A stretch of 64,000 nt of DNA. It comes from Candidatus Opimibacter skivensis. GTDB taxonomy: Bacteria > Bacteroidota > Bacteroidia > Chitinophagales > Saprospiraceae. A program made the translations under genes and the position numbers. The stretch covers positions 262,332 through 326,331 of the forward strand of contig JADKHH010000023.1 of the NCBI GenBank assembly GCA_016721905.1, in the 5' to 3' direction. Below are positions 52,072 through 63,353 of this stretch, in pieces (the stretch's first letter is position 1; each line of letters opens with the position of its first letter). Below the pieces are notes generated by a model. That model worked only from the letters and a program-made list of their open reading frames with translations, was not told the DNA's origin and made no database searches.

Positions 52072-54238
52072 CTAATGGCGCAGGACCACCATCTGTAATG
52101 ATCGTCGTATCCGTATCTGTCCCACAGGCATTACTGACAGTGAGGCTATAAGTGCCAGGTGTATCGATGATGAGTTGCTGATTTTGAGAATTGTCGCTCC
52201 ACAAATAATTAACACCGTTGATAGCAGCATCAAGAATGATCGTATCACCCTGGCATAAAGTAAATGCGGAAGGTAAATCAATCTGCGGTGGATCACCATT
52301 GATAATCACGATCATCGTATCGGTCGTCATGCTGCAGATATTGTATTCGATCAGGGTATACGTACCAGGATTAGTTACTATGAAAGAATCCAGTGTTGAC
52401 GCGTCTTGCCATAAATAATTAGCATTTGGATTGGTGGCATAAAGGATAATTTGTTCACCAGGACATATATTTACATCCGGCCCGAATGCCACCGGAATCA
52501 GTGCGGCAGTAGCCATAATGACCACGGTGTCTTTAGCAATTCCACAATCATTGGTGGCAGTGATACTATAGGTTCCCGCAGAAGAAACAACAAGGGAGTC
52601 AGCCGTGGAATTGTCCTGCCAGCTATAAAAGGCATTTTGTGTTTCAGCATATAATGTGATAGATTCTCCCGGGCAAAGGATAGTATCCGGACCAAGGGAA
52701 ACAAAGGGCGGAAAGTCTACGATTACCTCCATCGTATCTGTTGCAATGCCACAAGTATTCGATACGGTCACACTATACAATCCGGTTTCTTCAATTTGGT
52801 AATCCGTTGTAGTGGTTCCATCTTGCCAGAGTATTTCTCCTGATTGAGGATCGATCTCAAGATGGACGACCATTCCATTACATAGCGTCATGGTGTCAGG
52901 GCCTATTTCAACAACCGGAGGTTCCAATGCTGTAATTTCGATTTCATCACTTAAGGAGCCGCACATATGACTGATGACAAGTTGATACGTACCTCCTTCA
53001 CTTATGGTATAGTCAGACGAGGTGCTGTTATCCTGCCATAGAAATTGTCCTAAGTCAGGATCAAAAAAATATTCAATGACTTCACCCGGACAAATAAAGT
53101 CATCGGGTCCAAGTGTAAAGGATGAAGGCGGATCAAAGAATGATATCATTATATCATCTGTCGTGCTCAGGCAACCATCATCGAGCGTTACGGAATACAG
53201 GCCTGGAGATGTGATGGTGAATTCAGGTCCTGTACTGCCGTCCTGCCAAACATAGGTGGAGAGAGTAGGGTCCAGCGAAATGAAGTAAGTATCGCCATAG
53301 CAAATAACGGCTTCATCGGGGCCCAGGTCGACGGGCGGATAATTGCCAGCAATGGTGACTTCAATGGAATCAACTCCATAGTTGCATCCATCTGAAATGG
53401 TAAGTACATACATGCCTGATTCCGTTACTTCAAATGTGGAGCCATGACTGCCGTCTTGCCAGGTGTAATAGTATCCGGATAGGTCAGGGTCGATGACATA
53501 GGGCGGACAGGCAGTAACCGGATCTCCTAATTCGAGGGGCAAATTGTCCGATATATCTGTAGTGATGACCGAAATATTTTCAAGGTAGTAGTAAGTTTTC
53601 CCTCCTGAACAATTGGGATCGAGTGGGGTATCCGCATCGGAATGAAAAGCTCCTAATGTAATAAATTGTTCTCCTCCCTGAGCTTGAAAACAACCAGAGA
53701 TCAAAGTCCAGCCAATTTCGTCACTAACAAACCCCTGATTGGATTCTATCTGGGGGGTGACATTCATTACGCCAACGTACCAGCCGTATGGAGCGGATTG
53801 TGAAAAATATGCGCCGAGTTTTTCTATTCCACAATTAAAATTCTCTCCCAGATTGACATAAAAACTTACATGGTACCATTGACCTCCGGCCAGTGGTTCA
53901 ATCAATTGGGCCATCATATATTCCCGGCACTCATAAGCAGGAAGATGACAGATGATGCCTCCATAGCCATCGCCCGTCAGAGGCTCTTGAGCTCCTGCAA
54001 AGTTATTTGGCACACCGACGATGGGGTTAGTGGCACATACATTAAAAATATCCGGAGTGCCCGCAGTGGGGCCATCCCACGGTGGGGCGTATAAAGGACC
54101 CTGGTATCCAACATCACTGGGACAGTCGGTAAGCGTGTCGAAGCTATAATTCGGGACCAGGTTTTGGGCAATTAACAATGTCCCCGCCCCGATAGATGCG
54201 ATGCATAGAAAGATTCTCTTTAATAAGATTGTATTCAT
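52037..54238 (-). CDS. Adhesin D, 5' part: N-terminal domain and first repeats
   Basis: The start ATG at 54238 gives MNTILLKRIFLCIASIGAGT...LIAQ, identical in design to adhesin C. The N-terminal domain is 'NLVPNYSFDTLTDCPSDVGY', 'CREYMMAQLIEPLAGGQWYH', 'ISGCFQAQGGEQFITLGAFH'. Repeats follow, among them 'YVWQDGSTGPEFTITSPGLY' and 'FLWQDNSTSSDYTISEGGTY'. The frame breaks near 52040: adhesin E reads CACCTGGACATAGCTGG at this site, whereas D reads CACCTACATAGTTGC, so two bases (GG) are missing. Adding the two lost bases here and the A near 50410 makes 50294-54238 equal to 1316 codons. Confidence 0.8.
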   Translation of the reverse strand: MNTILLKRIFLCIASIGAGTLLIAQNLVPNYSFDTLTDCPSDVGYQGPLYAPPWDGPTAGTPDIFNVCATNPIVGVPNNFAGAQEPLTGDGYGGIICHLPAYECREYMMAQLIEPLAGGQWYHVSFYVNLGENFNCGIEKLGAYFSQSAPYGWYVGVMNVTPQIESNQGFVSDEIGWTLISGCFQAQGGEQFITLGAFHSDADTPLDPNCSGGKTYYYLENISVITTDISDNLPLELGDPVTACPPYVIDPDLSGYYYTWQDGSHGSTFEVTESGMYVLTISDGCNYGVDSIEVTIAGNYPPVDLGPDEAVICYGDTYFISLDPTLSTYVWQDGSTGPEFTITSPGLYSVTLDDGCLSTTDDIMISFFDPPSSFTLGPDDFICPGEVIEYFFDPDLGQFLWQDNSTSSDYTISEGGTYQLVISHMCGSLSDEIEITALEPPVVEIGPDTMTLCNGMVVHLEIDPQSGEILWQDGTTTTDYQIEETGLYSVTVSNTCGIATDTMEVIVDFPPFVSLGPDTILCPGESITLYAETQNAFYSWQDNSTADSLVVSSAGTYSITATNDCGIAKDTVVIMATAALIPVAFGPDVNICPGEQIILYATNPNANYLWQDASTLDSFIVTNPGTYTLIEYNICSMTTDTMIVIINGDPPQIDLPSAFTLCQGDTIILDAAINGVNYLWSDNSQNQQLIIDTPGTYSLTVSNACGTDTDTTIITDGGPAPLVDLGSDVQLCR

Positions 54239-54324
54239 TCTTTGGGTTCAGTCACCTAACCTTTGTTCAAGTTGCCTGGGAAAAGTTAGGATAACCTAGG
54301 AAATTTACGAATTTCCTTTCAACG

Positions 54325-54506
54325 TAGCCGTTTTTAACGGTTAGTAATTATCAAACATGCTTCTTCAGACCCCCTACCCCCTGAAAGGGGGACTTGAAAG
54401 AAATGATATTGAGTATTCAAGTATTTTTTTTAATCAGCTCCCCCTTTCAGGGGGTAGGGGGTCAGAGGATCATCCAATCTTTCAGGGGGTAGGGGGTCAG
54501 AAGATC
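54325..54506. repeat. Intergenic module: single GCCGTTTTTAACGG palindrome, inverted-repeat element (copy 4), half copy
   Basis: The single palindrome lies at about 54326-54340. The inverted-repeat element spans 54368-54465 (left GACCCCCTACCCCCTGAAAG; right CTTTCAGGGGGTAGGGGGTC). A half copy, TTTCAGGGGGTAGGGGGTCA, follows at about 54479-54501. The same order (palindrome, element, half copy, adhesin 3' end) is seen at 41381-41568. Confidence 0.85.
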
Positions 54507-54507
54507 A

Positions 54508-54581
54508 TCTTACTCTCATACTCTCTCACGTTCTCACGTTCTCACGCTCTCACGCTCTCACGTTCTCACGCTCTCACCTCA
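54508..54581 (-). repeat. Octamer array overlapping the adhesin E stop codon
   Basis: On the minus strand GTGAGAGC, GTGAGAAC, GTGAGAGC, GTGAGAGC, GTGAGAAC, GTGAGAAC, GTGAGAGA in sequence; the first unit holds the TGA stop at 54574-54576. With the module at 54325-54506 it fills the 335-bp gap 54239-54573. Confidence 0.88.
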
Positions 54582-57500
54582 CAAGCGTCACATCCCCCGC
54601 AAACACCCTCTCCCTCTCAACACTTCCATCCTGATAAGTACACCTGATAAGGTATGCATACACACCCGGCATCATTGCTTCATCTGCAAAAAAACCATCC
54701 CACTCGAAAGGAATTTCGTCAGAACTATACACCAGATTACCCCACCTATCAAAAATAGATCCCGTCATCGCCGTGACCTGTAAGTCTGATCCAAAGCTCA
54801 AGGCAAACATGTCATTGATGCCATCATCATTCGGTGAAAAGATATTTGGAATGTAAATATTATTATGCACCTCCGGCTCTATACAATCTGTTCCAGGAAA
54901 AACATCAACATCCATGGATATTGTGCTACACGGTGTAGCTACATCGATGGTATATACACCAGGGGTGACAATCTGGATGGATGAGGAAGTCGCTCCTGTA
55001 CTCCAGCTATAGGTCGCTGGAAAAGGTTGCGTAGCATCCAGCGTGACGATATCTCCAGGACACCATGAAATAGCGGGAGCAAGATTTAACTGAGGTACTC
55101 GTGTGTCATAATCCAATACAAGATCATCTGACTCTGTACCACATTCATTACTGATTTGCAAGGAATAGGTTGCAGCTTGATTGACAACAATAATCGCCTG
55201 ATCGCTGCCATCCTGCCACATGATGACATATGATGTCGAAGGTGCATTAAGCGTAAGTGTTTCACCCGGACAAAGTGTTGTATCAGATCCTAATGTAAAT
55301 GGATCAGGTGCATCGAGGTAAGCCACCGTGATCGTATCAGCAGCATCTCCGCATCGGTTAGATTCTGACAGCGTATACACACCTGCTGTTGATACAGTAA
55401 ATGTCGGAGCCGAAGATCCATTCTGCCATTCGATAGTTGTTTCTGCATCTGCAGTTGAAGTCAGGGTCAATGTAATGCCTTCGCACAACGTGGTATCTGC
55501 AGGCAATACCGGTGTGGGGGAGACCGGAAATGTCAACTACAATGGTATCTGTAGCTGACCCGCAATTGTTATTTACCTCTAAGATGAATACACCGGATTG
55601 TGTTGTTGTAAAGTCAGGATTGGTTGATCCATCCTGCCACTCATAGTTCACTCCCGATATGCCGGATTGAATGGTCACCGTTTCACCCGAACATACCTGG
55701 ATATCCGGCCCCAGATCAAGTTGAGGACCTTGGGTGCTTTCAGTGACTTCTATGGTATCCGTTGATGATCCGCAATCATTACTGATGGTCAGGATGATGG
55801 TTTCTTCCTGCGTGGATTGATACGAATTTCCAGTAGAACCATCCTGCCACAGGTATTGAACATTTGCAATACCCGGTGACACTGAAATGATTTCACCTGG
55901 ACATAATGATTGATCTATGCCAAGATCGAGGGCAGGCACATCAGGTAATGCATCCACCTGAATGGTATCATAAGAAGTGCCACAACTATTGGTAATAGTC
56001 GCATACACCAATCCTGATCCGGAAACATTGTAATTGGCACCACTGGATCCATCCGGCCATTCGATGGTAATGCCAGGCGTGTTGATAGACAAGACGAATG
56101 ATTCGCCAGAACATAGCGCTGTGTCTGCACCAAGATCTAGTGGGGGTGTTGCCGGAAGTATGTTTACCTGGATCGTATCAAATGCTGAGCCACATGAATT
56201 ATTGACAACGACATTTACAAGACCTGCACCTTGAAACCGTATACGTAGCTGCTGTCGATCCATCCTGCCAAAGCCATGTATCTACATTTGAAAAAACAGG
56301 AGACAACAAAACATTGTCACCTGGACATAGCTGGATATCGGTGCCAAGATCGACTGCCGGGGAAGGGCCGCCGTCTGTAATGATCGTGGTGTCGACATCT
56401 GTACCGCAGGCATTGCTGACGGTCAGACTATACGTGCCTGGTGTATGTACGATGAGTTGCTGATTTTGAGAATTGTCGCTCCACAAATAATTAACACCGT
56501 TGATAGCAGCATCAAGAATGATTGTATCTCCCTGGCATAAAGCAAATGCTGAAGGCAAATCAATCTGAGGTGGGTCACCATTGATAATCACGATCATCGT
56601 ATCGGTCGTCATGCTGCAGATATTGTATTCTATCAGAGTATACGTACCAGGATTGGTCACTATGAAAGAATCCAGTGTTGACGCGTCTTGCCATAAATAA
56701 TTAGCATTTGGATTGGTGGCATAAAGGATAATTTGTTCACCAGGACAAATATTTACATCCGGCCCGAATGCCAGCGGCGTAAGTGTGGCAGTGGCCATAA
56801 TGACCACGGTGTCTTCAGCAATTTCCACAATCATTGGTGGCAGTGATACTATACGTTCCCCAGAAGAAACAACAAGGGAGTCAGCCGTGGAATTGTCCTG
56901 CCAGCTATAAAAGGCATTTTGTGTTTCAGCATATAGTGTGATAGATTCTCCCGGACAAAGGATAGTATCCGGACCAAGGGAAACAAATGGCGGAAAGTCT
57001 ACGATTACCTCAATCGTATCTGTTGCAATGCCACAAGTATTCGCTACAGTCACACTATACAATCCGGGTTCGTCAATTAAGTAATCCGTTGTAGTGGTTC
57101 CATCTTGCCAGAGTATATCTCCTGATTGAGGTTCGATCTCAAGATGGATGACCGATCCATTACATATCGTCATGGTGTCAGGGCCTATTTCAACAACCGG
57201 GGGTTCCAATGGTGTAATTTCGATTTCATCACTTAAGGAGCCACACATGTTGCTGATGACAAGTTGGTAGGTACCTTCATCACTTATAGTATAGTCAGGT
57301 AGAGTGCTGTTATCCTGCCAAAGAAATTGGCCAGGTTAGGATCAAAGAGTATTCAATTACTTCACCAGGACAAAGAAAGTCATCAGGCCCAAGTGTAAAG
57401 TTTGAAGGGGGATCGAGGAATGAGATGAAAATATCGTCTGTCGTGCTCAGGCAACCATCATCGAGTGTTACGGAATAAAGACCGGGAGCCGTGATGGTGT

Positions 57501-58495
57501 ATTCAGGTTCTGTACTTCCGTTCTGCCAAACATAGGTGGAGAGTGTAGGATCCAGGGAAATGAAATATGAATCGCCAACGCAGATAACGTCTTCTTCAGG
57601 GCCCAGATCGACGGGCGGATAATTGCCGGCGATGGTGACTTCTATAGAATCAACTGCATAAGTGCATCCATCTGAAATGGTAAGTACATAAATGCCGGTT
57701 TGGTGACCATGAGTGTTGGTCCATTTGAGCCATCACTCCATGCAAACGTAGATCCTCCGAGCATCGGATCAATTTCATAAGAAAAACATGCAGATACTGG
57801 ATCACCTAATTCGAGATAAAACTCGTTAGGTGGGATGACCTCGATGACAGACACATCATCTACGTAATAGTAACTAGAGAGGGCGGAACAGTTGGGATCC
57901 AAATTTGTGTTAGCATCATTCCTGAAATTACCGATCGTCAGGAATTGTTCCCCGCCCGATGCCTGAATACATCCAGAAATCAAGTACCATACGTCAACAT
58001 CATCCATGGAGTCCACCGGCTGATTCGACTTGTGGTATTACTTCAAGATTGGTTAAAATATTCATGAGTGGCGGATCAGCGGAAAGATACGCGCCGATAT
58101 GTTCAATGGCACAGTTTGAGTCGCCAAGATTGACATAGAAACTGACAGAATAAAATGAGCCCGCACCCAAAGCCTGTGTCAGGGGAACATAGAGATATTC
58201 CCTGAGATCTCCTGTAATCCATGAACATCCAAAACCGGCATATGCATTTCCTGAATGCGCTAATTGGTATCCGATCGCATTGTTTGGAACTCCCGCTACA
58301 AAATTACCACACGTGTGGAAATAGTCAGAAGAGCCTAGGTTGGACAATTCCAGGGGGTGCATAGCTGTTGCAAATCCCGTTGAAAACGTTTGGGCAGGTT
58401 GTAAACGTTTCAAAATCCGGATTAGGTACCAGGTTTTGCCCCGTTAGCTGACAGGCATGCAGCATCATCCATAGGCTAATACAAAACCTAACCAT
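54574..58495 (-). pseudogene. Adhesin E: frame-disrupted copy sharing its 3' 3.1 kb with adhesin D but with a different N-terminal domain
   Basis: The start ATG at 58495 opens a signal peptide (MVRFCISLWMMLHACQLTGQ) and 'NLVPNPDFETFTTCP'. Open pieces: 58000-58413, 57642-58016, 56199-57248, 55358-56263 and 54574-55536. Comparison with adhesin D shows individual lesions: near 55520 two bases fewer in a G run, near 56231 an extra T, others near 56830, 57335, 57700 and 58010. From 54574 to about 57690 the DNA is nearly identical to adhesin D (50294 to about 53415). Upstream of that the N-terminal domain differs ('GSSDYFHTCGNFVAGVPNNA', 'SFYSVSFYVNLGDSNCA', 'YYYVDDVSVIEV'), closer to adhesin A. 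The T9SS type B end is intact. Confidence 0.78.
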
Positions 58496-58574
58496 GTTTT
58501 TATCTCAACCCTTAGCTGTTGTTTTATGGTCATTTGAGGTAGTATTGCACTACTAAATGTAATTAAAATAGTGC

Positions 58575-58660
58575 TTGCCCCCTGCCCCTGGAAGGGGACT
58601 TGATAAAAAGTGACTTTGAGAATTCGACTATTTAAGCTCGCGTTCAGGGCACTAGATCAA
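58575..58660. repeat. Degenerate copy of the inverted-repeat element (copy 5)
   Basis: GCCCCCTGCCCCTGGAAGGG then ACTTGA, and about 45 bp later GCGTTCAGGGCACTAG, are recognisable remnants. The interior GACTTTGAGAATTCGACTAT matches copy 1 (GACATTGAGAATTCGACTAT). It lies between the adhesin E start and adhesin F stop. Confidence 0.65.
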
Positions 58661-58698
58661 AAATCATCATTCTTACTTCTCACTCTTTTACCTCATAA

Positions 58699-61600
58699 TT
58701 ATCGTACGATCGTCACATCCCCCGCAAACACCCTTTCCTTCTCAACACTTCCTTCCAGATAAGTACACCTGATCAGATATGCATACACTCCCGGCATCAT
58801 CACTTTATCCGCAAAAAAACCATCCCACTCGAAAGGAATTTCGTCAGAACTATAAACCAGGTTACCCCACCGATCAAAAATAGAACCCGTCATCGCCGTG
58901 ACCTGCATTTCTGATCCAAAGTTCAAGGCAAAGACGTCATTGATGCCATCACCATTCAGCGAAAAGACATTTGGAATGTAAATTTCATTATGAACCTCCA
59001 CAACGAAACAATCTGTATCAGGATAAACACCAATTTCTTGGAGCGTCGTCGAACATGGCGCTGTTACTTCGATAGTATATACAATCCGGGGTGCGATATC
59101 GACTGAAGACGTTATGGCCCCCTTGTTCCCGCCTATAGGCCGCCGCAAATGGTTGTGTAGCATCAGGGTAATGACATCGCCCTCACCATAGGACAAACGG
59201 GTCCAGATTAAGTTGTGGGATATGCGTGTCATAGCGACTTCAATTTCATCTCCGACTGGTACCGCAATCATTACTGAGGTAAGGTGTAAATACCTAGCCG
59301 GTTGGCACAGGTGAAGTCTCCACTTCCACCCTGCCACTGCACGTCTTAGAAGATGGAAGGTGATGACAACGAAGCGTTTCTCCCGGACAAAGTGTTGTGT
59401 CTGGCCCAAGAGAGAAAAGTGGGTATCACATAATCCACGTGAATCGTATCAGCTTCACCACACGAATTTGAAGCAGTAACAAAGAATGTACCTGAGCCAT
59501 TCACATCGTAGGAAGGTGCTGCCAGGATCCATCCTGCCACAAGATGTCCGATGAATTGGCGGGCGCGTGTACTAATATAGATTTCCCCGGGCATAATATG
59601 GTGTCCGATCCCAAGAAAACGAACCGGGTGCATCCAGATAAGTCGCAGGATATCTCATCTGTTTCAGTGCCACACGGGTTAGTAACAGAAAGGCTATATA
59701 ATCCGGCAGTTGAAATCAAATAAGTGGTTTTAGCCAATTGTTCCATCCTGCCATTGAATATCAAATGAAGTTACGGGCCCATAAAGGTTCAGTATTCCAC
59801 CATCACATAATATGGTATCGGGTCCGAATGAAAATGGGGCAGGCGCATCCAGATAGGTGACGAGTATCGTGTCACTCTCTACGCCGCAATGATTCGATTC
59901 CTAGTGTAAAAATACCTGATGATGTAGACATAAAAGCAGACAAACCAGAACCATCCTGCCATTCAATACTAGTTCCTGCAGCCCGCAGTTGAGTTTTAAG
60001 ATCAATGTAGTGCCATCGCAAAGTGTAGTATCCCGCACCCAATGATGGAGTAGGGGAACACCGGAGATATCAGCTTGAGAATGGAATCTGCATCTGTACC
60101 GATTGTTACTGGCTTGTAGAATGAACTGACCTGAAAAGTTGGTCTTGAAATCAGGATCTGTGGATCCATCCTGCCACAAAATAGTTAACGCCAGGAATAC
60201 CTGAAGGGATGGTACAGCATCACCTTCACAAGCCTGGATATCCTGCCCAAGGTCTACCTGTGGCCCTTGCGTGCTTTTCGAAAACTTCGAGCGTATCGGT
60301 TGCGGTACCACACGAATTTGAAATCGTCAGGATGATTGTTTCTTGCTGCGTTGTTTGAAAAGTGTCAAGGAGTGGAACCATCCTGCCATGGGTACGTGAC
60401 ATTAGGAATGCCCGGGTTGATAGTGATGGCTTCCACCGGGACAAAGAGATTGATCTGTGCCCAGATTTAGATTTGGGATAGCCAGTAATGCATATGCAGT
60501 AAGGTGTATCAAACGATTGGCCGCAACTGTTGGAGATGATTGCGGTAATCAAGCCTAGACCATTCACGGTTAAACCAGGATTGCTGGAGCCATCTGACAG
60601 AGAATATTTACACCCGGCTCGCTGATGGTTAGTGTAAAAGACTCTCCCGGACAAGTGAGGTATCTGCTCCCAGATCAAGTGGTGGTGTTGCAAGCAGATT
60701 TGTAACGAGGAGTATCGCGACGCCGCATGGGTTACTCACAGCGACATGGACCGTGTCGGAATGGGTAATCGTATGGGAGAGACAGCTGACCCATCACCAA
60801 AGCCAGGAAGTGACGTTTGAAAAAAACGGGAGATAATGCAATTGTGTCTCCGCACAGATCAATATCATTGCCAAGTGCGACAACCGGCGCGGGCCACCAT
60901 CAGAGACGATAGTAGTATCGACATCGCTTCCACATGAATTGCTCACGGTCGCTGTACGTGCCGGGAGTATTGACCTGGAGTTGTTGATTTTGAAATTGTC
61001 ATTCCCGCAAATGCGTCACGCCGGTGATAGAGGCATAAAACAATGTTTCCTCCCTGGCAAAGCTGAGCTGATCCGGAAGATCAACCTGAGGTGGATTGTT
61101 ATTGACAGTTACCACGATCGTGTCAGAGAAAAGCTGCAATCATTGAATACATCAACGATGTAGAGTTCCTGCAGTGGTGACAGTCAGATAGTCTTCTGTG
61201 CTAAAGTCTTTTGAGATATCCTGCATTTGGACTGGTGGCAAGCAGCGACCTGTTCGCCGGGACACAGACTTACATCTGGTCCGGAAATTCGGAGGCAGGA
61301 CATCTGAAGTATAATTTACCTGTATAACATCTGAAGAATTTCCGCAGTCGTGGTGATGGTCAGCGAATATGTGCCGGAAGAGGTCACCAGGAATTCTTCT
61401 TCGGTTGAATTGTCCTGCCATAGAAACAAGCCGTTGTCATCGGCATTTTGTCAGAAGTGTATCGTGTCACCCTCACATACCTCTAAGGTCATCACCCAGA
61501 TCCGTCACAGGTGGATTCATCAGGAGTACATATATCTGGTCAACGACTAGTCCGCATTCGTGGAAACAATCACTGAATAGAATCCTGGAGAGCTGATTTC

Positions 61601-63038
61601 ATGTGCAAAGTCTCGTACTGCCATCCTGCCACAGGATATCCCTGCATCAGGAGTCAGAAGCAAGATGTTGATTGTTTCGCCGTCACATATGGTTTGTTCG
61701 TCAGGACCGATATCGATCATTGGGTTTTCAAGTTCGGTCAGGACGAGTTATCATATTACTTCCACATATTGGTGATCGTGTTCAAGGGTAGGTGCCTCCG
61801 GTTGTTGCTGTGTAGGTCATGAAGTGCTATTATCTTGCCAGAGGAAATCTCCGTAGGTAGGATCAAAAGAAAATATCACTTCATCTCCTGGCGGAGCACC
61901 ATATCATCACCCAGGAATACAAATCCGGGGGCGTATTTACGTCAATGATGATCTGATCGGTGACAGTTGAACAGCCATCCATCGAGTGTCACCGAGTAAG
62001 TCCTGTGTTGGTGATGGTGTATTCGGTGTCACGCATGCCAGGCCTCCTGCCAGGTGTATACGGCGGGGAAGGATCAGGGAGACGGTATATTCCTCTCCCT
62101 CGCAAATCGAAAGTTGTGGTGGACCTATATCCAATAGGATCAAGTATGAATTTAAGATTGTGATTTCTACAGAATCAATACCGAAGTTGCAATTTTCATC
62201 CGTGATGGTGAGCGCATACATGCCTGACTCATTTTACTTCAAGGTAGGGCCATGACTGCCCGTCTTGCCACGTGTAATGAAATGCCGGATAGATCCGGAT
62301 CTATTAAGATGGTGGGCAGGTAGTAGCCGGGTCACCTAATTCGAGCGGTATCTCATCATTTGAAATAGCGATGACTTATGACATCTTCAACATAATAGTA
62401 GGAAAACGTCCCTCCGCAATCAGGAGCAAGTGTAGTGTTGGGATCAGAACAAAAATTTCCAAGTGTAAGGTACGGTTCTCCACCTTGTACCCAGAAGTAT
62501 ACAACCTGAAATCAACGTCCAGCCCACGTGATCATCAACAATCCCTGATTTGATTCTACAGGAGGAATGAGATCATATGCTCCGACCTCAGTAAACCGGG
62601 GGCATCAATGGTTAGTCTTGCTCCGATTTCCGCTATGGTGCAACCATCTTCGGCAGGACTCACATAGAAGCTAACTTCATACCATAGCCTTTGATGAGCC
62701 AGTTGCAATAATTCTTGCATCAGATACTCACATTCCTCGTAACTATATATGTAGGTGTAAATACCTGCGTATCCTGCTCTCCGGTGATGGGCTCTGGGTG
62801 CCCACAAATTGTCGGAACATCTACCAGGCTTGAGGTGGCGCAATCATTAAAAATATCAGGAGTTCCATGGTAGGCGCCACCAGGGTGGAGCTATCGTGGG
62901 TCCTGACCACCATAATTGAATGGGCAGTTTGTCAATATTCAAAACTATATTATCAACCAGGTTTTGGGCAACTAACATAGTCCCCGCCCCGATAGATGCG
63001 ATGCATAGAAAGATTCTCTTGAATAAAATTGTATTCAT
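58699..63038 (-). pseudogene. Adhesin F: heavily indel-ridden copy related to adhesin C
   Basis: The start at 63038 gives MNTILFKRIFLCIASIGAGT...LVAQ, as in adhesins C and D, and the 3' end at 58699 gives 'YIPNVFSLNGDGINDVF', 'FDRWGNLVYSSDEIPFEWDG' and '...FAGDVTIVR'. Between them the order of repeats follows adhesin C, for example 'SNPGLTVNGLGLITAIISNS', 'STDPDFKTNFSGQFILQASN' and 'TTYLISTAGLYSLSVTNPCG'. No frame stays open for more than about 240 codons; single-base losses or gains occur on average every few tens of bases. Such density across a gene that keeps its amino-acid pattern points to poor consensus quality; true pseudogenisation is the alternative. Confidence 0.75.
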
Positions 63039-63122
63039 TCTTTGGGTTCAGTCACCTAGCGTATTCGGGTCGCCTTAGAAAATTAGTCTAACCTAGGAAA
63101 TTACGAATTTCCTTTCAGCATG

Positions 63123-63310
63123 ACCGTTTTTAACGGCATGTAATTACAAAGAAAAACAAAAGTTGGGCTTAAGTTGACTTAAGTCCGCGTGCGTCAGATC
63201 AAAATATCTTCCTGGGACAAATCAATATAGCCGTTTTTTATCGGCGGGTAATAATTTTAGAAATAGGTAGATAAATAAAAGTACGGACAGGACGCGTCTG
63301 TCCGTACTTT
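63123..63310. repeat. Palindrome-bounded element (copy 3) and GTACGGACAGG palindrome (copy C)
   Basis: Near-perfect GCCGTTTTTAACGGC palindromes lie at about 63123-63137 and 63230-63245. They are followed by the GTACGGACAGGACGCGTCTG core (one C missing compared with copies A and B), flanked by AAATAGGTAGATA on the left and its complement TATCTACCTATTT on the right (whole palindrome about 63260-63328). Together these account for the 315-bp gap 63039-63353. Confidence 0.82.
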
Positions 63311-63353
63311 AAACTATCTACCTATTTCACTAGCCTCAAAGTTGAGCTCACCT

